Part shown: piece by piece, positions 23,499 through 32,323 of the stretch
Layout of the letters: every line of letters starts with the position of its first letter
How positions within the stretch are numbered: the stretch's first letter is position 1
Source: JBFWPF01 sp050250135
Lineage (GTDB): Bacteria; Chlamydiota; Chlamydiia; Chlamydiales; JAFEGQ01
DNA length: 32,450 nucleotides
Direction: 5' to 3'
NCBI GenBank assembly: GCA_050250135.1
Contig: JBFWPF010000024.1
Location: 1-32,450, forward strand
The notes under the pieces: generated by a model
The model's input: the letters and a program-made list of their open reading frames with translations, nothing else
The model's database searches: none
Told to the model about the DNA's origin: nothing
Made by a program: the position numbers and the translations under genes

Positions 23499-26400
23499 CC
23501 CCGAGAGGGTGCTTGGAGGCGGAAGGTGGGCTTGTCGAGGGTGCCGCCGATGGCGACAGTAAAGAGCTCGGTGATTTTCAGCATCAGGTTGTATTGCTTG
23601 GTTCGGACGCGGAGAGAGAGGTTGCCGCTAAAGTCGACGTAGGAGGGCTCATCGTCGGCGAGGAAAAACTGGGAGCGGTGGCCGCGGGAGTGGACGTCGG
23701 CAAAGCGGCTTAGGGTACACCGCCCATTGCCGATGGTGAAATGGACCTGGCCGGCGGCCGGTATCAGGCTCTGAAAGTCGAGGCCGAGGATGCCGAGGAG
23801 GTCATCGGGAAAGGCAAAGAGGGTGCCGGCAACCTCCCGTTTAGGGGGGTGGCGGAAGGAGAAGGAGCCCACGCCGGTCCAGCTGGCGGGATCGAGCCCC
23901 CCTGAGAAGTGGTGGATCTCCCCTCGAGAGATGGCCAGGGGCTTATTTTTGCTCTGGGGCTTGTAGGTGCCGAGGAGGAGGGAGGGCTGGAGGCTGATAA
24001 CTCGGACGAGGGGGGTTTGAAAGTGCCACCGCCCCCCCTGCTGGCTCCCCTCAATCTGGTCGACGGCGCACCGGATATTGGGATCGTTAAGGGCGAGGGA
24101 GTGGACGGAGAGGTGGTTGGGGGAGAGAAAGAGGTTGGCGTGGAGGCGATCGAGGGAGAGGCCAAAGGCGGTAAAGTGGTGGGCGTCGACCTCACCGGTA
24201 AAGGTGAAGTGGTGGGGGTGAGGGGTGGGGAGTTCGAAGCGGCCGGTGAACTGGAAGGGGCCGCCAACTTTTCCCGGGGGGAAGGGGAGGAGGGGGGCTG
24301 CGGCGAGGGGATCCAGGGTGAGTGAGCCAAAAAGGGAGAGGGTTTCGGCTTGATCCGTTTCGGTGTCGGCGGTGAGTTTGGCGGCAAGGCCCCACACACT
24401 CCCCTCAATGCGGGTTAAGCGGGGGGAGTCGGGAGAAAGCTGGAGGAAGAGGGTGAGGGGGTCGCCGAGGTTTTCGTCGCGACCGTCGGAGAGGGTGAGT
24501 TCGGCAAGCTGGGGGGTCCGCCTATTCTGGTAGAAGTTGGCGTAGAGGGGGAGGCCCCTCCAGGAGGTGCTGGCGCTGACGTGGAGAGAGGTAGGGGAGA
24601 GGGTGGCTTCGGCGGCAGCTAAGGGGAGGGTGTGGCCCGCAAATTGGTAGGGGCCCCCATCTAGGCTGAGCCTGAAGTGGTCTTGGCGGTAGGAGAGGAT
24701 CCCCTGAAACCCCCCCTCCTTTCGGATAGGGAGGTTGAGGGGGAGGGGGCGTTTTAGAAGAGAGGCGGTCTTCTCGAGGGTCCAGTTGAGGAGCCCCTCT
24801 GGGATCTGGAAGGTGAGGTGGTCGCAGGTGAGGTCGGGGCGGAGGGTGAGCCTGCCGACCTCGAAAACGAGCGATTCGCTTCCCCCATTGCTTGGGGTGA
24901 GGTGGAGCCCCTCTAAGACCCACTCTTGCTCACTAAAGTGGCCGATGAAGGGGGTTGTCTGGTTGAGGTGGATGCCGTGGTAGACCACCTGGTCGAGCTT
25001 AAGGTTCCACTGGGCGCGGAGGGAGCGGGCATCGAGGGTGAAGGGGCCGCTAAGGGTAGCCCCTCCCGTGAGGGCGCCGGCCCACGGAAGGGATTCGAGG
25101 GGGATGGGAGAGGGGAGGAGCTCTCCCTGAAATCGCCCCTCAGAGAGTCGGCCTGAGAACTGAGCTCCCAGCTCGCTCCCCCAATGGATCTCCCCTTTGT
25201 CGAGCTCTTCCCCTTTCATGTGGGCGCGGGCCGAGAGCTTCCCCCCCTTGGCGGCAATCTCCCACTCCTCTCCGTTGCCGTGGGCGGTGAGGGTGACCCC
25301 CTTTAGAGGGTAGTCGCGAAAAAGGACCCGCTTACCTGCTAAGTGGGCCCTCCACTCGTGGTGGGGGCGATCGATGGCGACCTCACCGCTCAGGTGATCA
25401 CCTCCTGTCAGCCGGGTAAAGAGGGCACTTCCGAGCCGCTTGCCAGTGATCTGTTCGAGCCGCTCTAGGTCGCGGGCAAGGGTGGAGACGGCCACCTCAG
25501 GGTGGGCTTTGAGCTGCCTGATGTGGAGGCTCTGCTCAAGGAGGCAGAGGCGCAAATCGGGCCTGATCCCACCAAAGTAGGAGTGGCGCAGGGTAAGGCG
25601 CCTCTCCCCTTTCTCCTGCGTGATCAGATCCCCTTCGAGATGGGCTATCCCGTCGATCCCGATGTGGAAATGGGCGCTTCCCCCGGGGAAGCCCTCTAAG
25701 AGGAGGCGTGGCGCATTTAAGGGGGCCCTCTCCCCCTCGCCAAAATGGGAGAGGGCGATAAGGTCGGAGAAGAGGAGCCGTCTACCCTCATGCTGGTAGG
25801 TGAATTCGGTCGCCAGGTCGGTAAGGGCAAAGCCATGCCCACTCTCCCATGCGCCCCCATCGACCCCCCCTGCTACTACCGCCTCGACATGGGACTTCTC
25901 GGGCAAAAAGAGGATCCTTAGGTCGAGCCCCCCCTCCTTGAGGTAGGCGCGCCCTTTGGCGGGAAGCTCCCACAGGGGGGAGGGGGAGATCCGCTTCAAA
26001 ATCGCTGTAGCGCCGGTGAGGGGGCCTGAGGCGCTCTGGGCGCGCAGTTTGAGGTCGGTGGGAGAGCCGGCCCGCTGGTCCATGTCCACCGAGCCGACAA
26101 AGGTGACCCCTTCGCACTCGCCGTGGAGCTCGGGGACAAAGAGCCCGTTCTGGTGGAGGTGGACCTCGGCGGCAAGGTGGGTAAAGAGGAGCCCGGCATG
26201 CTTTTCGACGTACGTCGCATGCTTGAGGGGGACCCGTCCCCCTTGCGCGCCGGTGCGGAGGTTGATGTGGTGACGTGCCCTCTCCCTCTTGGGGGCATTT
26301 TCGGAGAGGTCGCCGGTGTGGGGGACGGTGATCCGAAAGAGGGGCCCTTCGAGCCTCATGTTGTACCCCTCATAGTCCATCGAGAGGGCCTCCCCGTCGA

Positions 26401-28282
26401 AGGCGACCTGTAGGTCAACGGTTCCAAAGATACTCAGGTTCTCGTGCCCCTTCAGCAGCGGTTGCACGAACTTGGCGGCATCGACCCGGTTTGCTTCGAT
26501 CACCCCCCCCTCAAAGGCGAGCGCCTTTGCAGGGCCAATATCGAGAGGGAAGCGAGTGCGGGGGGTAGGGAGGAGGTGGCTGATCACCCTCTCAACCCCG
26601 CAAGGGAGGGGAGAGGAGGGGCGCTTTTGCGGGGCCAGGGAACACTGGAAGGGGAGGAGGTCGGCCCCGATCCCGCAGGTGCCGCTTACCGAAATCTGGG
26701 GGCCAACCCGCTCGCAGGCGAGGTCGAGGGAGAAGGGGTCGCTACCGAAATGGGTGATGAGGTGGGGGTGGGGGTAGAGGGTGGTGAGGTCGGCCATTTG
26801 CCCAGCCAGGTGGAGGGAGAGGTGGCGGGCATCGGCAAGAGCCTTAGTCGAAAGGGTGAAGTCGAGGCCGGCGACCATCCCTTGGGCCTCGAGTCGCTCG
26901 ATCGAGCCGCTGTCCACGAGCAATTCGCAGGTGAGCCCCTCCCCAGAAAGGGGGTTAGAGAGGGAGCCCCCCTCCAGAAAGAGGCGGGCCGAACACTCCC
27001 GCTCCCATCCAGGACCGACGAGGGGGAGCGAGAGGTGGCCCCCCAGTTCGGAAGCGGCAAAACGGACCCTCCCCACCTCCATCTCCAAATCGGTAGCCAC
27101 CAGCTCTTCGACCCAGAGCTTGACCACCTTCCCCCCCTTCACGTGGGCCTCTGCAATGACCGAGAGGGTCCCTCCGAGATGGGAGAGGGGGAGGAGATCC
27201 CCGAGAGCGCGCGAGTGGATAGGGGAGAGGTCGACCCCTTCAATGCGGACCGGACCCTTAGGCTGTTGGGAGAGGTAGAGGCGGGCCTTGTCCCATTTGA
27301 GGCGCACTTGGCGCCCCCCCTCCCGATGGAGGGAGGCTGAGAGTTGGGTGGGGAGGTCGCCCCACCGCCCCTCCATCTCCAGCACGGCGCCGTCGGTGAG
27401 GGCGAGGGTAGCCGCTGGCCCCTCCCACACCCTCCCATGGAGCCGAAAAGAGGGGGCAGCGACCGCCACCTCTCCCCGCAGCGCCAGCAACACCGACTCC
27501 CACTGGGTGAGCTTGCCCATATCCCGTTTTCTGAGCCCCGACTTAGGGGCGAGATAGAAGGTGAGGCCCTCGCACGCAAGGAGCTCACCGCCCCGCTCTA
27601 ACCTGAGCGGCCCCGACCTTCCCGACCCCTCTATCCAGAGGAGACCCCGATTGGGGAGGTGGAGGGTAATCTCGCCGTCAAGGGTCTCCCCTTTAAGCGA
27701 CCAGCTGGTGGCAAAGGGGGCCGCCGCCCCCACAGGGACCTGGGAGAGGGCTAAGCAGAGCTCCTTTTCCCTAATCCCCTCTCGGTAGTCGGCCGAGAGG
27801 TGCCCCTCGCCGATCCGCAAAGAGGCCGCCATCCGCCCCGAATCCTCCCCAAAGGCCCTCCCCGAGAGGGGGATCCCCAACAGCTCGCCCCCCTCGATTT
27901 CAAACTCCCACTTGAGGCGGAAGGCCTTCGCTAGCCACAGCCGCTTGGCCATCTCGGGTGGATGGGGCGCTCGGGTGAGGCGGGCCCCCTCTAACCGAGC
28001 GGCCACATGGACCCCCCTTAGGTTGGGCAGCCACTTGGGCGTGAGGATGAGCCTCTCAGCCTGAAAGCCAGAGGAAAAGCGGGGCTCCTCGAAGATCACC
28101 TGCCCCCCCTCCTTCCGCTTTTCCCGAAACGCAAGGGGGGTTTCGAAAAGGCGGCGGGAGTGGCTCTTGATCTGGTGAGAGGTTAGGGTCAGAAGGAGGG
28201 GATCGCGGTAGAAATAGAGGAGACCGGCCCCCGTTGTGAGGAGAGCAAGCAGGACAAAAGTGTAGCGGATCCACCTTTTCAC
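23495..28282 (-). CDS. Giant AsmA/TamB/YhdP-like envelope protein
   Basis: About 1595 residues. One N-terminal membrane anchor (about 5-25, YTFVLLALLTTGAGLLYFY) is followed by a very long series of beta strands with repeated F.l.G and l.G.v motifs. The C-terminus (LKITELFTVAIGGTLDKPTFRL) resembles the AsmA-like C-terminal segment. Proteins of this superfamily form long grooves across the periplasm that carry phospholipids to the outer membrane. Here the anchor would be in the inner membrane. I chose the GTG at 28282 (MKRWIRY). A TTG at 28318 in frame adds twelve glycine-rich residues from G-runs and is less likely. Neither has a clear ribosome site. comF follows with a 4-nt overlap. The superfamily call is firm, the subfamily is not. 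Confidence 0.8.
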   Translation of the reverse strand: MKRWIRYTFVLLALLTTGAGLLYFYRDPLLLTLTSHQIKSHSRRLFETPLAFREKRKEGGQVIFEEPRFSSGFQAERLILTPKWLPNLRGVHVAARLEGARLTRAPHPPEMAKRLWLAKAFRLKWEFEIEGGELLGIPLSGRAFGEDSGRMAASLRIGEGHLSADYREGIREKELCLALSQVPVGAAAPFATSWSLKGETLDGEITLHLPNRGLLWIEGSGRSGPLRLERGGELLACEGLTFYLAPKSGLRKRDMGKLTQWESVLLALRGEVAVAAPSFRLHGRVWEGPAATLALTDGAVLEMEGRWGDLPTQLSASLHREGGRQVRLKWDKARLYLSQQPKGPVRIEGVDLSPIHSRALGDLLPLSHLGGTLSVIAEAHVKGGKVVKLWVEELVATDLEMEVGRVRFAASELGGHLSLPLVGPGWERECSARLFLEGGSLSNPLSGEGLTCELLVDSGSIERLEAQGMVAGLDFTLSTKALADARHLSLHLAGQMADLTTLYPHPHLITHFGSDPFSLDLACERVGPQISVSGTCGIGADLLPFQCSLAPQKRPSSPLPCGVERVISHLLPTPRTRFPLDIGPAKALAFEGGVIEANRVDAAKFVQPLLKGHENLSIFGTVDLQVAFDGEALSMDYEGYNMRLEGPLFRITVPHTGDLSENAPKRERARHHINLRTGAQGGRVPLKHATYVEKHAGLLFTHLAAEVHLHQNGLFVPELHGECEGVTFVGSVDMDQRAGSPTDLKLRAQSASGPLTGATAILKRISPSPLWELPAKGRAYLKEGGLDLRILFLPEKSHVEAVVAGGVDGGAWESGHGFALTDLATEFTYQHEGRRLLFSDLIALSHFGEGERAPLNAPRLLLEGFPGGSAHFHIGIDGIAHLEGDLITQEKGERRLTLRHSYFGGIRPDLRLCLLEQSLHIRQLKAHPEVAVSTLARDLERLEQITGKRLGSALFTRLTGGDHLSGEVAIDRPHHEWRAHLAGKRVLFRDYPLKGVTLTAHGNGEEWEIAAKGGKLSARAHMKGEELDKGEIHWGSELGAQFSGRLSEGRFQGELLPSPIPLESLPWAGALTGGATLSGPFTLDARSLRAQWNLKLDQVVYHGIHLNQTTPFIGHFSEQEWVLEGLHLTPSNGGSESLVFEVGRLTLRPDLTCDHLTFQIPEGLLNWTLEKTASLLKRPLPLNLPIRKEGGFQGILSYRQDHFRLSLDGGPYQFAGHTLPLAAAEATLSPTSLHVSASTSWRGLPLYANFYQNRRTPQLAELTLSDGRDENLGDPLTLFLQLSPDSPRLTRIEGSVWGLAAKLTADTETDQAETLSLFGSLTLDPLAAAPLLPFPPGKVGGPFQFTGRFELPTPHPHHFTFTGEVDAHHFTAFGLSLDRLHANLFLSPNHLSVHSLALNDPNIRCAVDQIEGSQQGGRWHFQTPLVRVISLQPSLLLGTYKPQSKNKPLAISRGEIHHFSGGLDPASWTGVGSFSFRHPPKREVAGTLFAFPDDLLGILGLDFQSLIPAAGQVHFTIGNGRCTLSRFADVHSRGHRSQFFLADDEPSYVDFSGNLSLRVRTKQYNLMLKITELFTVAIGGTLDKPTFRLQAPSRG

Positions 28283-28324
28283 AATAGGAAGAATACGCCC
28301 CCCCTCCCCCCCTGTCAATCGGAT

Positions 28325-28477
28325 GCCCTTGAAAAGGCCTGGCGTCGTCCTGTTGCTGCATCGGCCACCTTGTTGAGCTCACTCCTCACCCATAGCGCTT
28401 TGGCTATGGGCTTCGTCGTGATTTCAACAAATTGGCTCGATTCGCTAAAAGGCCGCCTGCCATGCCTTTTCAAGGAC
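28325..28477. repeat. 153-bp imperfect palindromic element
   Basis: The ends GCCCTTGAAAAGGCCTGGC (28325-28343) and 28459-28477 are reverse complements at 17 of 19 bases. The arms stay similar inward (CCACCTTGTTGAGCTCAC against GTGATTTCAACAAATTGG) to a perfect 8-bp central hairpin (28389-28396 with 28403-28410, loop GCTTTG). It fills most of the 236-bp gap between the divergent AsmA-like and nqrB genes. Size, ends and lack of an open frame fit a MITE or a palindromic intergenic repeat. The nqrB promoter must lie inside it or in the 41 bp after it. Confidence 0.75.
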
Positions 28478-28518
28478 ATACTGTCAATGTGATAAACGAT
28501 CTGTTACCATAGCTCTCT

Positions 28519-29961
28519 ATGGGACAAAAAGAGAGCCGACTTCTGCCGGTCAAGCGGGCGATTGCTGCCTTCATGCGTGAGGTGCCTGACACGACCAAAC
28601 GGGCTCCCCACATCCGCGACGGGACCGACCTGAAGCGGTGGATGATGCTCGTCGTGATCGCCCTTCTTCCCTGCACTCTGATGGCGATCTGGAACACAGG
28701 GATCCAAAAGCTCGTCTACACCTCGGGCAGCGCCGATCTCATGGAACAGTTCTTCCAGGCCTCCACTACCTTTAGAGGCTACTTTGCCTTCTCCTTTGCC
28801 CATCTCGGCTCCATCATCGGCTATGGACTCGGCGCCTTCCTCCCCCTCCTCATTCTGTCCTACGCCGTCGGCGGCTTTTGGGAGGCCCTCTTTGCCACCA
28901 TCCGGGGCCACGAGATCTCCGAGGGATTCCTCGTCACCGGCCTCCTCTACGCCCTCATCCTCCCTCCCACCCTACCCTACTGGATGGTGATCTTCGGCAT
29001 CTCCTTCGGCGTCATCGTCGGCAAGGAGCTGTTTGGAGGTACAGGAAAAAATATCCTTAACCCTGCCCTCACCTGCCGCGTCTTCCTCTTTTTTGCCTTT
29101 CCCGGCCAGATGACCGGCAACGTCTGGGTCGGCACGAACCCGACGGCCGTCTACGAGAGCCTCCTCAAGATCAACCAGGAGGCCAAAACGGCCTCGTACG
29201 ATGCTTTCTCCCAGGCAACGCCCTGCGCCCGCCTCAACCTCGATTCCAAGGTTGCCCGCCTCCACGTCGACGCCATCGCCCTCGGTCGCGGTATCCCCAA
29301 AGTCTCCACCGGCGACATCATCGAGCGGCAGGCAAAGCGCTGGGATAAGGGGGCCGTGTCGGAGATGAAAGGGGAGGCCCTCCAGCAATTTGTCACAGCC
29401 CCTCTCGAGAAGGGGGGCCTTGGCCTCCCGATCGAGCTTTATGATAGCGCCTGGGAGTACACCACCCTCCGCTACGGCTTAGAACCCCTCGGCAGTTGGA
29501 CCCTCTTCTTCGGCAACCGGCTAGGCTCTGTGGGTGAGACCTCGATCCTCTTCTCCCTCCTCGGCGCCGCCCTCCTCATCTTTGTTGGGATCGGTTCGTG
29601 GCGGACCATGGCAGCCGTTGCCGTGGGTGCCCTTGCGGTCTCCCTCCTCTTCTCCTGGGGCGCCCATTTTGGGGTCGACGGGGGGGCCTGGAACCCCGCT
29701 AAGTTTGCCTTCCCCATCTGGAAGCAGTTTCTGATCGGCAGCCTTGTCTTTGGCCTCGTCTTTATGGCCACCGAACCGGTCACTAGCCCCTACACCCGCG
29801 CCGGCAAGTGGCTCTACGGCCTCCTCATCGGCGCTCTTGTCATCATCATCCGCCTCATCAACCCCGCCTACCCCGAGGGGGTCATGCTCTCGATCCTATT
29901 CGGCAACGTCTTTGCCCCGCTCATCGACCACTACCTTCTCAAAAGGAGGCGCTTTGCTTAA
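28519..29961 (+). CDS. nqrB: Na+-translocating NADH:quinone reductase subunit B
   Basis: A 480-residue inner-membrane subunit of Na+-NQR, which couples NADH oxidation by quinone to sodium export. It carries PHIRDGTDLKRWMMLVVIALLPC (30-52, conserved), about ten helices, and the covalent FMN site FSQATPCA with Thr234. Chlamydiae use Na+-NQR in place of complex I. In C. trachomatis nqrB-E are contiguous (CT278-CT281), while nqrA and nqrF are elsewhere, as appears to be the case here. No Shine-Dalgarno sequence is visible before the ATG. The stop overlaps the proposed nqrC start by 8 nt. Confidence 0.95.
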   Translation: MGQKESRLLPVKRAIAAFMREVPDTTKRAPHIRDGTDLKRWMMLVVIALLPCTLMAIWNTGIQKLVYTSGSADLMEQFFQASTTFRGYFAFSFAHLGSIIGYGLGAFLPLLILSYAVGGFWEALFATIRGHEISEGFLVTGLLYALILPPTLPYWMVIFGISFGVIVGKELFGGTGKNILNPALTCRVFLFFAFPGQMTGNVWVGTNPTAVYESLLKINQEAKTASYDAFSQATPCARLNLDSKVARLHVDAIALGRGIPKVSTGDIIERQAKRWDKGAVSEMKGEALQQFVTAPLEKGGLGLPIELYDSAWEYTTLRYGLEPLGSWTLFFGNRLGSVGETSILFSLLGAALLIFVGIGSWRTMAAVAVGALAVSLLFSWGAHFGVDGGAWNPAKFAFPIWKQFLIGSLVFGLVFMATEPVTSPYTRAGKWLYGLLIGALVIIIRLINPAYPEGVMLSILFGNVFAPLIDHYLLKRRRFA

Positions 29962-30829
29962 ACCCCTGATTGCGATCTATCGTGCTGCGGACATCGACAG
30001 TGGGCAGCCACCCGACCCCCCTCAAAACGATAGGTCGCAACCAGGGCTTAGACGGCGCCCCACCCACACCGTCTTGATTTTCGTTACCCTCCTCTGCCTC
30101 TCTTGCGCCCTTATCCTCGCCCTCCTCTCGACCACCCTTCGCCCCGCTCAAGTAGAGGCCCGCCAGGCCGACCGGGCCCGCCAAATCCTTATCGCTGCCC
30201 AGTTTGTGGGGCCGGGGCAAAAACTCAGCCGCGACCAGATCCACACCCTCTCAGAGACGAACATCCGCCCTATGCTCACCAATGCCCAAGGGGATCTGCT
30301 CACCTTCAAGGAGGCAGGAGTCGACGAGCAGGACTATCTCAACCAAAATCAGGAGGGCGGCTACGCCGACCTCCCCTACAAACTCCTCTATGTGATCACC
30401 GATAACCGGGGCTATGTTATCCCCGTCCAAGGCTTTGGCCTCTGGGGCCCCCTCTACGGCTACATCGCCCTCGAGCCCGACGCCACCACCGTCAAAGGGA
30501 TCTCCTGGTATGCCCCCCAAGAGACACCTGGCCTTGGGGCCAACATCCAAGACCCCCCCTTCCTCTCCGAATTTCCGGATAAGAAAATATTTCAGCCGAT
30601 GTCCGATGGAAAGATCGACCTGGCTACGGCCCCCATCGGGATTACCGTGGTGAAAGGAAAGGTCGCCGATGTTATCGGTAGGGGGCCGCGGTCTGAGGCG
30701 GCGGTCGACGGGGTTTCGGGGGCAACCTTCACCGGCGATGGGGTCACCCATGCCTTGAAGAGCTCCCTTTCCCCTTACCGCCCCTTCCTCATCAAGGCCA
30801 ATAAGGAGGCAACGAGTGGCACGGTATAG
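29954..30829 (+). CDS. nqrC: Na+-translocating NADH:quinone reductase subunit C
   Basis: About 291 residues from a TTG at 29954, with GGAGG four bases upstream inside the nqrB end. There is no in-frame ATG or GTG near. The open frame continues to 29744, but that part is nqrB read in another frame. A membrane helix (about 42-62, TVLIFVTLLCLSCALILALL) and a periplasmic domain follow, with the FMN attachment motif SGATFT near the C-terminus. Chlamydial NqrC normally enters the helix after a short polar N-terminus. Here about 30 residues (PLIAIYRAADIDSG and onward) are encoded by a palindromic repeat found elsewhere in the window. So the original start seems to have been replaced. The stop overlaps nqrD by 14 nt. 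Confidence 0.88.
   Translation: MLKPLIAIYRAADIDSGQPPDPPQNDRSQPGLRRRPTHTVLIFVTLLCLSCALILALLSTTLRPAQVEARQADRARQILIAAQFVGPGQKLSRDQIHTLSETNIRPMLTNAQGDLLTFKEAGVDEQDYLNQNQEGGYADLPYKLLYVITDNRGYVIPVQGFGLWGPLYGYIALEPDATTVKGISWYAPQETPGLGANIQDPPFLSEFPDKKIFQPMSDGKIDLATAPIGITVVKGKVADVIGRGPRSEAAVDGVSGATFTGDGVTHALKSSLSPYRPFLIKANKEATSGTV
29963..30047. repeat. 85-bp palindromic repeat inside the 5' end of nqrC
   Basis: The arms CCCCTGATTGCGATCTATCG (29963-29982) and 30028-30047 are reverse complements at 17 of 20 bases, with 45 bp between. Positions 29963-30005 match 14155-14197 (minus strand) at about 36 of 43. The repeat keeps the nqrC frame open and encodes its cytoplasmic N-terminal extension. Confidence 0.75.
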
Positions 30830-31445
30830 CCCCTACCTCACCGATCAGCTCTGGAAGGAGAACCAGATCCTGGTTGCGATCCTCGGGATCTGCTCTGCCC
30901 TTGCCGTGACGACCAGCATCAAGCCCGCCCTCACCATGGCCATCGCGGTCACCTTTGTGACGGGGGGCTCCTCCTTCCTCGTCTCCCTCCTGCGCAAGAT
31001 TACCCCTGACAGTGTCCGGATGATCACTCAGCTCGCCATCATCTCTACCTTTGTGACCATCTTTGACCTTCTCCTCAAGGCCTATGCCTACGACCTCTCG
31101 AAGCGGCTTAGCGTCTTTGTGGGGCTGATCATTACCAACTGCATCGTGATGGGGCGTGCCGAGGGCTTTGCCAAGAACGTTGCTCCACTACCGGCTATGC
31201 TCGATGGGATTGGAGCGGGGATGGGTTACGGCGGCGTTATCGTTACCGTCAGCATTCTGCGCGAGCTTCTTGGCTCCGGCACCCTTTGGGGGTTCCAAGT
31301 TGTCCCCCTCTCTTGGTATGGCACTCCCGCTCACCCCGATGCTTACCAGAACCTCAACCTGATGCTCCTCGCTCCGGGTGCCTTTTTTATCATTGGCGGG
31401 ATGATCTGGATCTCCAACCTCTCTAAGCGGCAGGAGTCGGTCTGA
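30816..31445 (+). CDS. nqrD: Na+-translocating NADH:quinone reductase subunit D
   Basis: A 209-residue membrane subunit with about six helices, homologous to NqrE and to Rnf subunits. NqrD and NqrE together hold an iron-sulfur centre at the membrane core. Recognisable segments are NPxL-like ENQILVAILGICSALAVT, LIITNCIVMGRAEGFA with the conserved Cys, and the GxGxGYG-type stretch GIGAGMGYGGVI. The start is GTG at 30816 with GGAGG seven bases upstream, inside the end of nqrC (14-nt overlap). The stop shares one base with the nqrE start (TGATG). Confidence 0.95.
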   Translation: MARYSPYLTDQLWKENQILVAILGICSALAVTTSIKPALTMAIAVTFVTGGSSFLVSLLRKITPDSVRMITQLAIISTFVTIFDLLLKAYAYDLSKRLSVFVGLIITNCIVMGRAEGFAKNVAPLPAMLDGIGAGMGYGGVIVTVSILRELLGSGTLWGFQVVPLSWYGTPAHPDAYQNLNLMLLAPGAFFIIGGMIWISNLSKRQESV

Positions 31446-32158
31446 TGTGGATAGGCGACTACACCCTCCTTAACCTCCTCGGCGTCCTCCTCCAGTCGGC
31501 CTTTATTCAGAACATCCTTCTCGCCGTCTTCCTGGGGATGTGCACCTACCTTGCCTGCTCGAACAGCCTCAAAACCGCTAACGGGCTTGGAGCGGCTGTT
31601 CTCTTTGTTACCACCGTCTCGGGGACCCTCAACTGGTTTGTCCACCGCTTTATCACCGGTGCTGGCGCCCTCTCCTGGCTCTCTTTTGCGGGCATTAATG
31701 GCGCTACCCTCAACCTGAACTTCCTGGAGTTCCTCATCTACATTTCGGTGATCGCCGCCTTTGTTCAGGTCCTCGAAATTGTGATCGAGAAGTTCTCTCC
31801 CACTCTCTATGCCTCGCTTGGGATGTACCTTCCTCTCATCACCGTCAACTGCGCCATCCTTGGGGCTTGCCTCCTGGCTACTACACGGGAGTACCCCTTC
31901 TTCCCCAATACGGTTTATGTCTTTGGGGCTGGCGGCGGCTGGTGGCTCGCCATCGCCCTTATCGCGGCCATTCGGGAGAAGATGAGCTATTCCAATCCCC
32001 CTTTTGGTCTGCGCGGAATGGGCATTACCTTTATTATGACCGGTCTGATGGCGGTCGCTTTTATGGCCCTTCAGGGGATCAAGCTTGATCAACCGTCAGG
32101 CACTGCTAAAGAGAAGGGGGTGGAGGTCCCCAGCGGCCCCTTCACCCCAGGCCGGTAG
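31445..32158 (+). CDS. nqrE: Na+-translocating NADH:quinone reductase subunit E
   Basis: A 237-residue membrane subunit with about six helices, the partner of NqrD. It shows SAFIQNILLAVFLGMCTYLA with the conserved Cys, LPLITVNCAILGACLL with the second Cys, and the loop GxRxKM-like AAIREKMSYSNPPFGLRGMG. The C-terminal tail (DQPSGTAKEKGVEVPSG) is longer and more polar than in many homologues. Re-initiation from the nqrD stop (TGATG) is likely. This is the last gene of the nqr block. In C. trachomatis the next gene is gcsH, which is not found here. Confidence 0.95.
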   Translation: MWIGDYTLLNLLGVLLQSAFIQNILLAVFLGMCTYLACSNSLKTANGLGAAVLFVTTVSGTLNWFVHRFITGAGALSWLSFAGINGATLNLNFLEFLIYISVIAAFVQVLEIVIEKFSPTLYASLGMYLPLITVNCAILGACLLATTREYPFFPNTVYVFGAGGGWWLAIALIAAIREKMSYSNPPFGLRGMGITFIMTGLMAVAFMALQGIKLDQPSGTAKEKGVEVPSGPFTPGR

Positions 32159-32176
32159 GCGATAAAAGGAGGGAGT

Positions 32177-32323
32177 ATGTCTGCAAAGAGTGAGTTTCAA
32201 GTGGGTTCTCTTCACCTTGTGATTGATTCCCAGGAGGGGTGGGGGGATATTACTGCTGGCTTTAAGATAGCTAAGTGTTTTCAAGAGGCATTCCCCGATT
32301 GCAAAGTCAAGGTTGGGATCTGC
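32177..32323 (+). pseudogene. 5' fragment of an unidentified gene, cut by an insertion sequence
   Basis: AAAAGGAGGGAGT precedes an ATG and about 49 codons (MSAKSEFQVGSLHLVIDSQ, then EGWGDITAGFKIAKCFQEAFPDC). Composition changes abruptly at GGGGCTGTGTTGAAAAAGTC (32324), which looks like an insertion-sequence end. The reading frame runs on to 32419, but those residues (rich in His and Pro) look like noncoding sequence read through. The N-terminal GWGD...G..K.A pattern vaguely resembles the first strand and loop of GT-B glycosyltransferases, which is too little for a call. Confidence 0.6.

Noticed and set aside
26444..27340. 298-codon open frame on the plus strand inside the AsmA-like gene
   Set aside because: It is a GC-rich mirror of the opposite coding frame, with low-complexity Gly/Glu/Arg sequence and no ribosome site.
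29744..29953. N-terminal extension of nqrC
   Set aside because: It is the end of nqrB read in another frame, Ser/Pro-rich and unlike any NqrC.
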